Shown in pieces: positions 27,513 through 35,609 of a stretch of DNA of 64,000 nt; positions within the stretch are counted from its first letter, which is position 1, and each line of letters opens with the position of its first letter. The notes beneath the pieces are model-generated. The model was not told the DNA's origin and searched no databases. It worked only from the letters and a program-made list of their open reading frames with translations. The stretch lies in NCBI RefSeq assembly GCF_003693445.1, contig NZ_RFAR01000028.1, positions 20,251 to 84,250 of the forward strand. Reading direction: 5' to 3'. The stretch is from Aquitalea palustris (GTDB lineage: Bacteria; Pseudomonadota; Gammaproteobacteria; Burkholderiales; Chromobacteriaceae). The position numbers and the translations under genes were made by a program.

Positions 27513-28118
27513 ATGTTGAAAAAGTGGCTGATCATCCTGTTGCTGCTGTCCGGCCTCACCGGCTGCGGCTACAACACCATGCAGACCCAGGACGAGGCGG
27601 CCAACGCGGCCTGGTCGGAAGTCGTCAACCAGTATCAGCGCCGGGCCGACCTGATTCCCAATCTGGTCAACACGGTGAAAGGCTACGCCAGCCATGAAAA
27701 AGACGTGCTGACCCAAGTTACGGCGGCGCGTTCGCGGGTGGGCAGCATCCAGCTGGATGCCAGTACCGCGACCGATCCGCAAAAGCTGAATGATTACGCA
27801 GCGGCCCAGCAGCAACTGGGTTCGGCACTGTCACGCCTGCTGGTGGTGTCGGAAAACTATCCGCAACTGAAAGCCGATGGTGCTTTCCGTGATTTGCAGG
27901 CGCAGCTGGAGGGCACGGAAAACCGTATCGCCCTGGCGCGCAAACGCTATATCGATGCCATCCAGTCGTATAACAGCACGGTGCGTACCTTCCCCGGCAA
28001 CCTGACCGCCATGGCCTTTGGCCTGAAAACGCGGCCAAACTTTACCGTGGAGAACGAGAAAGCCATTGCTGCAGCGCCTACCGTGAGCTTTGGTCAGCCT
28101 GCTTCGGCCGGGCAGTAA
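27513..28118 (+). CDS. LemA-family lipoprotein
   Basis: The 201-residue protein has a lipoprotein signal (MLKKWLIILLLLSGLTGC) and the LemA core: EAANAAWSEVVNQYQRRADLIPNLVNTVKGYASHEKDVLTQVTAARS and LQAQLEGTENRIALARKRYIDAIQSYN, a four-helix bundle exposed outside the cytoplasm. Function is poorly defined. It is almost always followed by TPM-domain proteins, as here, and the three genes form an operon (2 bp to the next gene). GAAAGGGAA precedes ATG 27513. Confidence 0.95.
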   Translation: MLKKWLIILLLLSGLTGCGYNTMQTQDEAANAAWSEVVNQYQRRADLIPNLVNTVKGYASHEKDVLTQVTAARSRVGSIQLDASTATDPQKLNDYAAAQQQLGSALSRLLVVSENYPQLKADGAFRDLQAQLEGTENRIALARKRYIDAIQSYNSTVRTFPGNLTAMAFGLKTRPNFTVENEKAIAAAPTVSFGQPASAGQ

Positions 28119-28120
28119 AC

Positions 28121-28984
28121 ATGCGCCTCCTGTTCTGGCGGCTGCTATGGCTATGTACTGCGGTGCTGGGCGTGCTTGTGCCGGGATCATTCGTCTTGGC
28201 ACAGCAGCCCTTGCCAGCGCCCAGTGCGCCCTTGATCGACACCGCGGGTTTCCTGAGTACCAGCGAGCAGCAGCAGCTCAATCAGCAACTGCTCGATTTT
28301 CACCAGCAGCAGGGTAGCCAGCTGGCGGTGCTGATTGTGCCGAGCATCGCGCCGGAAACCCCCTTTGATTACGGTACCCGCGTGATGGAAAGCTGGAAGC
28401 TGGGGCGCAAGGGGGTGGACGATGGTGTGCTGTTGCTGATCGTGGCCAATGAACACCAGACCCAGCTGCTGGTGGGGCGCGGGCTGGAAGGGCCGATTCC
28501 GGACGCTATGGCAAAGCGCATTCTGCAGGATACGCTCAAGCCCAAATTGCAGGCAGGCCAAAGGCTGGACGGCATCATGCAGGCAGTCGGGCAGATCGAG
28601 GGCCTGATCAAGGGCGAAGCGCTGCCAGCGCCCAAATCCACGGCCCCTGCTGCAGGCAGCATTGAGGACAATCTGCCCTTACTGGGCTTTTTTGCCTTGT
28701 TTGGCGGAGGTGTGCTCACCCGGCTGTTTGGCCGGCTGGTCGGGAGCTTTATTGCCGGTTGTGTGGCCATTGTGCTGACCTTGTGGCTGGGCGGCGGCGT
28801 GTTGCTGGCTTTGCTGGCCGGCGCGCTGGCCGCCGTGTTTGCGCTGTTGCTGGGCAGCCATGGCATTGTGCTGGGAGGCGGTGGTGGAGGTGGCTGGGGT
28901 GGCGGTGGTGGTGGCCGCAGTGGCGGCGGCTGGTCGGGGGGCGGTGGAGATTTTGGTGGCGGCGGCGCTTCGGGGAACTGGTGA
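28121..28984 (+). CDS. TPM-domain (YgcG-like) membrane protein with glycine-rich tail
   Basis: The 287-residue protein has a signal peptide (to about residue 27), a periplasmic TPM domain (APLIDTAGFLSTSEQQQLNQQLLDFHQQQGSQLAVLIVPS...GRKGVDDGVLLLIVANEHQTQLLVGRGLEGPIPD), two hydrophobic helices and a C-terminal tail made almost only of Gly, Trp, Ser and Arg, ending GGGGASGNW. This is the bacterial YgcG architecture; related TPM domains act in photosystem II repair in plants. It overlaps the next TPM gene by one base (TGATG). Confidence 0.94.
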   Translation: MRLLFWRLLWLCTAVLGVLVPGSFVLAQQPLPAPSAPLIDTAGFLSTSEQQQLNQQLLDFHQQQGSQLAVLIVPSIAPETPFDYGTRVMESWKLGRKGVDDGVLLLIVANEHQTQLLVGRGLEGPIPDAMAKRILQDTLKPKLQAGQRLDGIMQAVGQIEGLIKGEALPAPKSTAPAAGSIEDNLPLLGFFALFGGGVLTRLFGRLVGSFIAGCVAIVLTLWLGGGVLLALLAGALAAVFALLLGSHGIVLGGGGGGGWGGGGGGRSGGGWSGGGGDFGGGGASGNW

Positions 28985-29484
28985 TGAGGCATTGGAAAAA
29001 AGCATGGCATAACCTGCGCAGCACCGGCTGGCAGGCGCGGCGATTGTTTCCGCAAGCCAGTGTGCAACAGCTGGAGCAGCAGATTGCCTTGTCCGAGCGC
29101 GAACATGCCGGACAGCTGCGCTTTGTGCTGGAATCGGCACTGGACTGGCGGCAGGCCCTGCATGGCATGACCGCGCGCGAGCGTGCCTTGCAGTGGTTTG
29201 GCCAGCTGCGTATCTGGGATACCGAGCACAATAGCGGCGTGCTGGTGTATGTGCTGCTGGCGGAGCGGCGCATCGAAATCATTGCTGACCGGGGGATCGA
29301 CCGTCGGGTGCCAGCGCAAGCCTGGCAGGACATTTGCGCCAGCATGCAGCAGTCGTTTGCCGTGGGTGATTTTATGGATGGCTTGCAGCAGGGTTTGTGG
29401 CGCATTCATGCCCTGCTCATCGTGCATGCGCCAGCGCACGGTCCGCATGTGAACGAGCTGCCGGATACGGTAATCGTGCGCTGA
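28984..29484 (+). CDS. Second TPM-domain protein
   Basis: The 166-residue protein lacks a signal peptide or long hydrophobic stretch. It matches TPM_phosphatase-like proteins found after LemA and YgcG: SVQQLEQQIALSEREHAGQLRFVLESAL, TARERALQWFGQLRIWDTEHNSGVLVYVLLAERRIEIIADRGI. It shares the last base of the upstream stop codon. Probably works with the two envelope proteins upstream. Confidence 0.92.
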   Translation: MRHWKKAWHNLRSTGWQARRLFPQASVQQLEQQIALSEREHAGQLRFVLESALDWRQALHGMTARERALQWFGQLRIWDTEHNSGVLVYVLLAERRIEIIADRGIDRRVPAQAWQDICASMQQSFAVGDFMDGLQQGLWRIHALLIVHAPAHGPHVNELPDTVIVR

Positions 29485-29613
29485 ACACTTGCCGGCGACC
29501 ACCCGATGATGAACCTGCCGGTATGGCCGGTTGACAATCTTCTTGCCGGCCACAGTGGCTGGTAGTAATCTGGCTCGGCCATCCGGCTCTGATTTTTACT
29601 AAGGTGTTGTTTC
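29485..29613 (+). promoter_or_regulatory. Upstream region of tnaC
   Basis: The gap before the leader peptide contains TTGACA at 29531-29536, a good -35 candidate, but no matching -10 at 16-18 bp; TAGTAAT at 29563-29569 is too far. An 11-bp palindrome GCCAC-A-GTGGC lies at 29548-29558. Activator dependence, as with CRP in E. coli tna, would fit but no clear CRP site is seen. Confidence 0.35.
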
Positions 29614-29721
29614 ATGAACACGTTGGCATGCTTGAACCGGGCGGCTGCCAACCACGGCAGCCTGCCGAAAAACTGGTTTACTCTCGATATCGTGCTGGCC
29701 TACGACTTCCCCCGTCGTTGA
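29614..29721 (+). CDS. tnaC: Tryptophanase leader peptide (tryptophan-sensing arrest peptide)
   Basis: The 35-residue peptide begins MNTLACLNR and ends KNWFTLDIVLAYDFPRR. TnaC of E. coli stalls the ribosome when free tryptophan is bound, needing W12, D16 and P24. Here W21, D25 and P33 have exactly the same spacing (+4 and +12), with Phe following Trp as in E. coli. Two Arg codons separate the Pro from the UGA stop, unlike E. coli, where Pro is last. The peptide lies 152 nt upstream of tnaA, on the same strand. An AAGG purine run lies about 10 nt before the ATG. Function is inferred from this pattern and context. Confidence 0.9.
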   Translation: MNTLACLNRAAANHGSLPKNWFTLDIVLAYDFPRR

Positions 29722-29873
29722 TCTCCCCACGTAGCGGCCCCGCGCCGGCTACGTTCTGTTGCATTCATTCTTTCATTCTGAATTGACAGCTTTGGCCTTG
29801 TTGCGCCCAGACTCCCTATCCTGGCGATAGTCGTCTGTGGCCTATGCCTGCGCCAGGGCAGGGAGTATCACGC
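29722..29873 (+). promoter_or_regulatory. tnaC-tnaA spacer, likely Rho-dependent attenuation region
   Basis: Directly after the leader stop codon comes a C-rich, G-poor tract (TCTCCCCACG) and then an inverted repeat ACGTAGC / GCTACGT (29729-29754), with T- and C-rich sequence behind it. In E. coli the matching region holds boxA and rut sites where Rho terminates unless the stalled ribosome blocks it. The hairpin is an extra feature of this spacer. Confidence 0.5.
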
Positions 29874-31265
29874 ATGGCACGACGCATTCCTGAACCGTTC
29901 CGCATCAAGATGGTGGAACCGATCAAGCAAACCACCCCTGAATATCGCCGCAGTGCGCTGGCTGAAGCCGGCTGGAACCCTTTCCTGTTGCGTGGCGAAG
30001 ATGTCTATATCGACCTGCTGACCGACAGCGGCACCGGTGCCATGTCCGACCGGCAATGGGCCGGTCTGATGATGGGGGACGAGGCCTATGCCGGCAGCCG
30101 CAACTATTTCCATCTGTCCGACACGGTCAAGGAGTTGTTTGGCTACCAGCACACCATTCCTACCCATCAGGGCCGTGGTGCGGAGCAGATTCTGTTCCCC
30201 GAGTTGGTCAAACGCTGCCGTGGCAGCCAGCCGGTGTTTATTTCCAATTACCATTTTGATACCACCAAGGCGCATGTCGAAATTGCCGGCGCCCGTGCCA
30301 TCAATGTGCTGACGCCTCAAGCGCTGGATACCGAAACCGCTTATGACTGGAAAGGCGATTTCGACTTGCCGCGTCTGGCCGAGGTCATTGCCAGCGAAGG
30401 TGCTGAAAACATTGCCGGGCTGATCATTACGGTGACCTGCAATAGCGCTGGTGGCCAGCCGGTGTCCATGCCGAATATGCGGGCTGCCAGTGCGCTGGCA
30501 CGGCAACATGGCATCCCGGTGATCATTGATGCGGCCCGTTTTGCTGAAAATGCCTGGTTCATCCGCCAGCGCGATCCCGACTATGCCTGCCAGTCCATTG
30601 AAGCCATCGTGCTGGAAATGTTCAGTTATGGCGACATGCTGACCATGTCGGCCAAGAAGGACGGGCTGGTGAATATTGGTGGCCTGTGCTGCTTCAAGGA
30701 CGATGCCGATCTCTTCCGTGCAGTGCAGGTGCGCTGTGTGCCGATGGAGGGCTTTGTCACTTATGGTGGCCTGGCCGGCCGCGATATGGAGGCGCTGGCC
30801 ATCGGTTTGAAAGAGGGCCTGGATCCGGCTTATCTGACCTATCGCATCAGCCAGGTGGAGTATCTGGGCGAACGGCTGCGTGCAGGCGGCGTGCCCATCC
30901 AGTATCCGACTGGTGGCCATGCGGTGTTTGTCGATGCCAAGCGCCTGCTGCCGCATATTCCGGCCGGGCAGTTTCCGGCGCATGTGCTGGCTTGTGAGTT
31001 GTATCTGGAAGGTGGGGTGCGTGGGGTGGAAATCGGTTCGCTGCTGCTGGGGCGCAATCCGCAAACCGGCGAGCAGGAGGCATCGCCGCTGGAGCTGTTG
31101 CGGCTGACCATTCCGCGCCGGGTGTATACCAATGACCATATGGATTACATCGCCGACTGCCTGATCGAGGTCAAGCAGCGCGCGGCCAGCATGCGTGGCC
31201 TGACCTTTGAATATGAACCGCCCATCCTGCGTCATTTCATGGCACGGCTGAAGCCTTTGGCCTGA
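29874..31265 (+). CDS. tnaA: Tryptophanase (tryptophan indole-lyase)
   Basis: PLP enzyme that splits tryptophan into indole, pyruvate and ammonia. The 463 residues include [21 protein letters not shown] and the PLP lysine K262 in [11 protein letters not shown]. Many stretches resemble tyrosine phenol-lyase, but the residues that separate the two are of the tryptophanase kind: His in YEPPILRHF (H454) where TPL has Phe, and Ile in [11 protein letters not shown] where TPL has Arg. The tnaC leader settles the assignment. ATG 29874 follows GGGAG. There is no tnaB-type permease downstream. Confidence 0.95.
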   Translation: MARRIPEPFRIKMVEPIKQTTPEYRRSALAEAGWNPFLLRGEDVYIDLLTDSGTGAMSDRQWAGLMMGDEAYAGSRNYFHLSDTVKELFGYQHTIPTHQGRGAEQILFPELVKRCRGSQPVFISNYHFDTTKAHVEIAGARAINVLTPQALDTETAYDWKGDFDLPRLAEVIASEGAENIAGLIITVTCNSAGGQPVSMPNMRAASALARQHGIPVIIDAARFAENAWFIRQRDPDYACQSIEAIVLEMFSYGDMLTMSAKKDGLVNIGGLCCFKDDADLFRAVQVRCVPMEGFVTYGGLAGRDMEALAIGLKEGLDPAYLTYRISQVEYLGERLRAGGVPIQYPTGGHAVFVDAKRLLPHIPAGQFPAHVLACELYLEGGVRGVEIGSLLLGRNPQTGEQEASPLELLRLTIPRRVYTNDHMDYIADCLIEVKQRAASMRGLTFEYEPPILRHFMARLKPLA

Positions 31266-31278
31266 TCGCTGTCGCAAT

Positions 31279-31310
31279 AAAAAATGGCTGCCAGTGGCAG
31301 CCATTTTTTT
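31279..31310 (+). terminator. Terminator of tnaA
   Basis: Perfect 12-bp arms AAAATGGCTGCC / GGCAGCCATTTT with a 3-nt loop and a seven-T run. Confidence 0.95.
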
Positions 31311-31325
31311 GTTCCCATGGCGGGC

Positions 31326-31733
31326 TTACTTGATCAGCTCAACCTGCAGCTGAGGGGTGGCAGTGGAGAAGGCATTGATATGCCCCCGGGTTTGCAAGCG
31401 TAACTCCCCATCCACAAACACTTGTGCCTGTATGCTGTAGTTGCCGCCGGTCTGGATGGCATGCTGGTCGTAGCACAGGGAAAAGTCCAGCGGGAAAGCC
31501 TTGGGTTTTTCCAGTGTCTGCTCCGCCAGCAGGCGGGCTGGCGCATCGGCCGGGGTGCTGTCATCTACCAGCCGTACCCGTACCAGCGTGGTGGCCAGCG
31601 GTAGCGACATGGGTTCTTTCAGCGCGACTTTGCCATTCAGATACTGCGGCTGGTAACTCTTGCTGGCACAGCCAGCCAAGAGTAGCAGCAGGCCGGCTGC
31701 CAGCAAGCCACGCCGTGTGCTGGGGCCCATCAT
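31326..31733 (-). CDS. YbaY/YscW-like lipoprotein
   Basis: The 135-residue protein has a lipoprotein signal (RRGLLAAGLLLLLAGC) and one YbaY-type beta domain (YLNGKVALKEPMSLPLATTLVRVRLVD, FSLCYDQHAIQTGGNYSIQAQVFVDGELRLQTRGHI). Such domains occur in outer-membrane lipoproteins and secretion pilotins. It overlaps the ccoH stop codon (ATGA), so it is read with the ccoG-ccoH transcript, an unusual partner for cytochrome oxidase assembly genes. ATG 31730 is an equal alternative start. Confidence 0.85.
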   Translation of the reverse strand: MMGPSTRRGLLAAGLLLLLAGCASKSYQPQYLNGKVALKEPMSLPLATTLVRVRLVDDSTPADAPARLLAEQTLEKPKAFPLDFSLCYDQHAIQTGGNYSIQAQVFVDGELRLQTRGHINAFSTATPQLQVELIK

Positions 31734-32257
31734 TCCGCGGCCTCCAGCTTGGGCTTGCCCAGCATCACTACCGGGCCTTGCTCCGGCTTCCATTCCGACT
31801 GTACCCGCCATTGATTGCTCTTGTCTTCCAGCTGGGCATACCAGTGGTTGGCCTTGACCAGTTCCTTGCCAAAGCTGCCGCTGTACTGATTGGCGGCAAT
31901 CTTGTGCAGGTCGGCGGCCACGTCGTAATCATCCTGGGCCGGGTGAATCAGCTTCAGGGTCAGCACATCTGGCAGAACCTGTTTGCTGGTGGTGTTGACG
32001 GTAACGCTGCGGCCATCGCTGCTGAACATGACCTGGGCGGTAATGCCCATGGCGGCAGCAGCCGTATCGCGGCGCAGTTCCATATTGATGGCCTTGCCCT
32101 TGTTGTAGTAATCGTCGGTGACCAGGCCGTCATCGGTCTTGATGGCGGTGGTGATGTAAAGCGAACCGACGATGACGGCAGCCAGCGGAAAGCTGATCAA
32201 AAACCACACCCAGGGTTCTTTATACCAGGGGCGCGAAACAGGACTGCTCAGTTGCAT
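31730..32257 (-). CDS. ccoH: FixH/CcoH family cbb3 oxidase assembly protein
   Basis: Membrane protein needed for assembly of cbb3 cytochrome oxidase. The 175 residues start with one helix (WVWFLISFPLAAVIVGSLYITTAI) followed by the FixH hallmark DDGLVTDDYYNKGKAINMELRRD and a periplasmic beta domain. It lies 3 bp after ccoG in the usual order. Confidence 0.93.
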   Translation of the reverse strand: MQLSSPVSRPWYKEPWVWFLISFPLAAVIVGSLYITTAIKTDDGLVTDDYYNKGKAINMELRRDTAAAAMGITAQVMFSSDGRSVTVNTTSKQVLPDVLTLKLIHPAQDDYDVAADLHKIAANQYSGSFGKELVKANHWYAQLEDKSNQWRVQSEWKPEQGPVVMLGKPKLEAAE

Positions 32258-32260
32258 GAC

Positions 32261-33706
32261 TTACTCTCCGATGAAGCTGGATTTTTCTTCCACATGCAGA
32301 ACCGGACTGCTGACGGTTTCTACCTTGAAGTGGATCTCGTGGCTGCCCTTGGTGGCAACCTGGGGGTCGGCCTGCACGCGTACACCGAAGCTTTCGGTTT
32401 CAGTTGCCTTCACCTTCAGGTGCTTGCTGTCGCTTTCCAGCTTCAGGTCGGGCATGCCGTCTACCGAGATTTTAAACTCCTGATCGCGTTCTGTGGTGTT
32501 GATGATCTTGATAATGTAGGCATTTTCCAGCAGGCCGGCATCGGTCTCCTTCACCAGCGAGGCACGGTCACGCAGGATGTCCACCTTGAAGGGCTTGCGC
32601 ATGGCCAGCGAACCCAGTGCGGCACCCAGCACGATCAGCAGCACCACCGTGTACATGATCACGCGCGGGCGGCGCAGGTGTTTGACGATGTCTTTTTCCG
32701 GGTATTTGCCTTCCAGTGCGTTTTCCGTGGTGTAGCGGATCAGGCCGCGCGGATAGCCAACCTTGTCCATCACTTCATCACAGGCATCGATACAGGCGGC
32801 ACAGCCGATGCACTCGTATTGCAGACCGTTGCGGATGTCGATGCCAACCGGGCAGACCTGGACACAGATGCCGCAATTGACACAGGAACCCAGGCCCTGC
32901 TGCTTGAAGTCGACACCTTTTTTGCGGGAGCCACGCGGCTCGCCACGGGCTTCGTCATAGGAAATGATCAGGGTGTCGGCATCGAACATCACGCTCTGGA
33001 AGCGGGCGTAGGGGCACATGTATTTGCATACTTGCTCGCGCATGAAACCGGCCAGCAGGTAGGTGAATCCGGCATAGAAGAAGATCCAGAAGCTTTCCCA
33101 CGGGCCATAGTCGAAGGTGGGCATGGCCTTGACCAGATCGCGAATGGGGGTGAAATAACCCACCAGCGAGAAGCCGGTCCACAGGCAGAACAGGATCATC
33201 AATGCGTGCTTGGTGAATTTGAGCCTGATCTTGCGCAAGCTCATCGGGGCATTGTCCAGCTTGATGCGCTTGTTGCGGTCCCCCTCTACCAGTTGCTCAA
33301 TCCACAGCATGATTTCGGTGTAGACGGTTTGCGGACAGGAGTAGCCGCACCATAGGCGGCCGGCAATGGTGGTCCACACAAACAAGCCAAAGGCACAGCT
33401 CATGAGCAGGGCGGCGAGGTAAACGAAGTCCTGCGGCCAGATGGTCAGGCCGAAGATGTAGAACTTGCGGTTCACCATGTCGAAGAACAGTGCCTGGCGG
33501 CCATTCCAGGTGAGCCATGGCAGACCGAGGAAGGCAAGCTGGGTGCCGAGTACGAAAAGAATACGCCAGTTGTTGAAGATCCCTTTGACGCTACGCGGGT
33601 AGATCTTTTTTTGTGCCTCGTACAAGGACACGGTTTCCTGTGTGGCCTTGGGGGAGGGGGGAGTGTGTTCTACTTTGACCGGTATATCTTTAAGCGAATC
33701 AGACAT
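32261..33706 (-). CDS. ccoG: CcoG (RdxA/FixG) cupric reductase for cbb3 oxidase assembly
   Basis: Membrane iron-sulfur protein of 481 residues; family members reduce Cu(II) for loading of the oxidase. It has about five helices, CGYSCPQTVYTE in the membrane part, two [4Fe-4S] motifs (CVNCGICVQVCP and CIGCAACIDACD), a last helix near 340, and an Ig-like C-terminal domain. ATG 33706 has AGGAAAA upstream; an upstream in-frame ATG lacks support. It is downstream of ccoNOQP with a 147-bp gap containing a hairpin. Confidence 0.95.
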   Translation of the reverse strand: MSDSLKDIPVKVEHTPPSPKATQETVSLYEAQKKIYPRSVKGIFNNWRILFVLGTQLAFLGLPWLTWNGRQALFFDMVNRKFYIFGLTIWPQDFVYLAALLMSCAFGLFVWTTIAGRLWCGYSCPQTVYTEIMLWIEQLVEGDRNKRIKLDNAPMSLRKIRLKFTKHALMILFCLWTGFSLVGYFTPIRDLVKAMPTFDYGPWESFWIFFYAGFTYLLAGFMREQVCKYMCPYARFQSVMFDADTLIISYDEARGEPRGSRKKGVDFKQQGLGSCVNCGICVQVCPVGIDIRNGLQYECIGCAACIDACDEVMDKVGYPRGLIRYTTENALEGKYPEKDIVKHLRRPRVIMYTVVLLIVLGAALGSLAMRKPFKVDILRDRASLVKETDAGLLENAYIIKIINTTERDQEFKISVDGMPDLKLESDSKHLKVKATETESFGVRVQADPQVATKGSHEIHFKVETVSSPVLHVEEKSSFIGE

Positions 33707-33814
33707 GGTGTTTTCCTGAAGAGGATTTCGCAAAGTTCACTCTTAACATGGACTTTGCGCAAGCCTCTTGCCGATGTTTTCATTATATCAAAATATATAC
33801 TAATTGTCATAAAG

Positions 33815-33842
33815 CATACTGCCCGCTTGCGCGGGCAGTATG
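33815..33842 (-). terminator. Hairpin between ccoP and ccoG
   Basis: Perfect 12-bp stem CATACTGCCCGC / GCGGGCAGTATG with a 4-nt loop, 12 bp after the ccoP stop. The following tract on the minus strand (CTTTATGACAATT) is a weak U-run, so it may attenuate rather than fully end the ccoNOQP transcript. Confidence 0.65.
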
Positions 33843-33853
33843 TCGGCTAAGGC

Positions 33854-34780
33854 TTACTGCGCCTTGGCGTTATTGGACAGACCCCATACATAGGCTGCCA
33901 GCAGGTGAACCTTGGCATCGCCCAGGAAGTCCTTCCAGGCCGGCATCTGGTTGTTGCGACCATTGGTGATGGTCTCGATGATGGTCTTTTCAGTACCACC
34001 ATACAGCCAGCTTCCGCTCGGGTGGGTCAGGTTCGGTGCACCCAGTTGCTGGTTGCCCTTGCCTTCCGGACCATGGCAGGCCGCGCAGATGGTGGCAAAG
34101 GTTTCCTTGCCACGTGCGGCGCGCTCGGCATCAAACTTCTTCTTCTGAACCGAAAGCGACAGCACGTAGTTGGCTACATCCTTGACCTTCTCTTCACCCA
34201 GTACCGAACCCCACGCCGGCATCTGGCCATGACGACCACCCTGAATGGTGGTTTCGATGGTCTTGGGATCGCCACCATACAGCCAGTCGTGGTTTACCAG
34301 GTTAGGGAAGCCCTTGGCACCGCGTGCATCAGAGCCGTGGCACTGTACGCAGTAGGTCTGGAACAGGCGCTTGCCCATTTCCTGTGCCTTGGGATCAGCA
34401 GCAACGACCTTCAGGTCCTGCTTCAGGTAGTTGTCATACAGCGGCTGATACTTGGCTTCGGCCTGTGCGCGTTCTTCCTTGTACTGACCTACGGAAGTCC
34501 AGCCACGAATGCCTTGCCATTTGCCCAGGCCCGGGTAGAGCACCAGATAGCAGGCACCGAAGATCAGCGTGATGTAGAACATCAGCATCCACCAGCGCGG
34601 CAGAGGATGGTTGTATTCCTCTAGGTCGCCATCCCATACATGACCCATGGTCTTGACCTGCTCACCCTTGTTGACCGTGGTCTTGGATTGGGTGAACAAC
34701 AGCAGGGACAAGCCAACAAAACCTGCAACCACGATGGCCGTGATCCAGATGCCCCAGAAATCGCTTACGAAATCACTCAT
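33854..34780 (-). CDS. ccoP: cbb3 cytochrome oxidase diheme subunit III
   Basis: Membrane-anchored diheme cytochrome c of 308 residues that feeds electrons to CcoO and CcoN. Two N-terminal helices are followed by two cytochrome c domains with CVQCH and CAACH heme motifs and Met ligands in the GQMPAWG and NQMPAW segments. It overlaps ccoQ by ATGA. Confidence 0.97.
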   Translation of the reverse strand: MSDFVSDFWGIWITAIVVAGFVGLSLLLFTQSKTTVNKGEQVKTMGHVWDGDLEEYNHPLPRWWMLMFYITLIFGACYLVLYPGLGKWQGIRGWTSVGQYKEERAQAEAKYQPLYDNYLKQDLKVVAADPKAQEMGKRLFQTYCVQCHGSDARGAKGFPNLVNHDWLYGGDPKTIETTIQGGRHGQMPAWGSVLGEEKVKDVANYVLSLSVQKKKFDAERAARGKETFATICAACHGPEGKGNQQLGAPNLTHPSGSWLYGGTEKTIIETITNGRNNQMPAWKDFLGDAKVHLLAAYVWGLSNNAKAQ

Positions 34781-34971
34781 TGTTTTGCTCCGTTAGAAGC
34801 CGACTCATGGTTATCGGCCTCCTGCACCTTGTCGTCGTCGAGAAAGGGCACATTGGCCGCTTCATCGTACCGGTTCTTTGAGCGCCTGCTGTAGGCAATG
34901 AACAACACCAGAATGAAGAAGGTGAAGCACATTACGGTAAAGGCAGAGCGCCCAATCGTTACCCAGTCCAT
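34777..34971 (-). CDS. ccoQ: cbb3 oxidase small subunit IV
   Basis: The 64-residue protein has one membrane helix (FTVMCFTFFILVLFIAYS) and a charged tail; CcoQ stabilises the complex. It lies between ccoO (3 bp) and ccoP (ATGA overlap). Confidence 0.93.
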   Translation of the reverse strand: MDWVTIGRSAFTVMCFTFFILVLFIAYSRRSKNRYDEAANVPFLDDDKVQEADNHESASNGAKQ

Positions 34972-34974
34972 GAC

Positions 34975-35589
34975 TTAGCGAACGTTCTTCAGTGCAAGAC
35001 CCAAGCCCTGCAGGTATGCAATCAGGGCATCCATTTCCGACTTGCCTTCGACCTGAGCCTTGGCTTCGGCGATATCCTTGTCGGTATACGGAACGCCTAC
35101 GCTGCGCAGCGCTTCCATTTTCTTCGGCATGATTTCGGCGTCAGCCAGGTTCTTGGACAGCCACGGGAAAGCCGGCATGTTGGATTCCGGTACCACGTCA
35201 CGCGGATTGGTCAGGTGAACACGGTGCCATTCGTCGGAATAGCGACCGCCTACACGGGCCAGGTCCGGACCGGTACGCTTGGAGCCCCACTGGAAGGGGT
35301 GGTCGTACACCGACTCGCCCGCAACGGAGTAGTGACCATAGCGCTCGGTTTCGGCGCGGAAGGGACGGATCATCTGGGAGTGGCAGTTGTAGCAGCCTTC
35401 ACGGATGTAGATGTCACGGCCAGCCAGCTGCAGTGCGGTATAAGGCTTGACGCCTGCAACCGGCTGGGTCGTGGACTTCTGGAATGCCAGCGGCAGGATT
35501 TCCACCAGGCCGGCAAAGCTGATCACGATCAGCGTGAACACGATGAGATAGCCTACGTGTTCTTCAATCAGTTTCTGGATCTTTTCCAT
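34975..35589 (-). CDS. ccoO: cbb3 cytochrome oxidase monoheme subunit II
   Basis: Membrane-anchored cytochrome c of 204 residues with an N-terminal helix, heme motif [12 protein letters not shown] and late MPAFPWL (Met ligand). It lies 20 bp after ccoN. Confidence 0.97.
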   Translation of the reverse strand: MEKIQKLIEEHVGYLIVFTLIVISFAGLVEILPLAFQKSTTQPVAGVKPYTALQLAGRDIYIREGCYNCHSQMIRPFRAETERYGHYSVAGESVYDHPFQWGSKRTGPDLARVGGRYSDEWHRVHLTNPRDVVPESNMPAFPWLSKNLADAEIMPKKMEALRSVGVPYTDKDIAEAKAQVEGKSEMDALIAYLQGLGLALKNVR

Positions 35590-35609
35590 GTTCTTCTACC
35601 TTTATCCGC

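Noticed and set aside
28860..28980. Repetitive GGTGGC-rich DNA
   Set aside because: Considered as a tandem repeat or CRISPR-like array. It is the coding sequence of the glycine-rich tail of a TPM protein; units are irregular and there are no spacers.
29604..29786. A 60-codon open frame overlapping the tna leader in another phase
   Set aside because: It overlaps tnaC in a different frame and has no conserved pattern; the TnaC frame explains the region.
29874..31265. Tyrosine phenol-lyase as the product
   Set aside because: Several segments resemble TPL, but the diagnostic His near the C-terminus, the Ile in VRGVEIGS and the tnaC leader support tryptophanase.
31424..33355. A 643-codon plus-strand open frame opposite ccoG and ccoH
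   Set aside because: Crosses three genuine minus-strand genes; no domain, no ribosome site.
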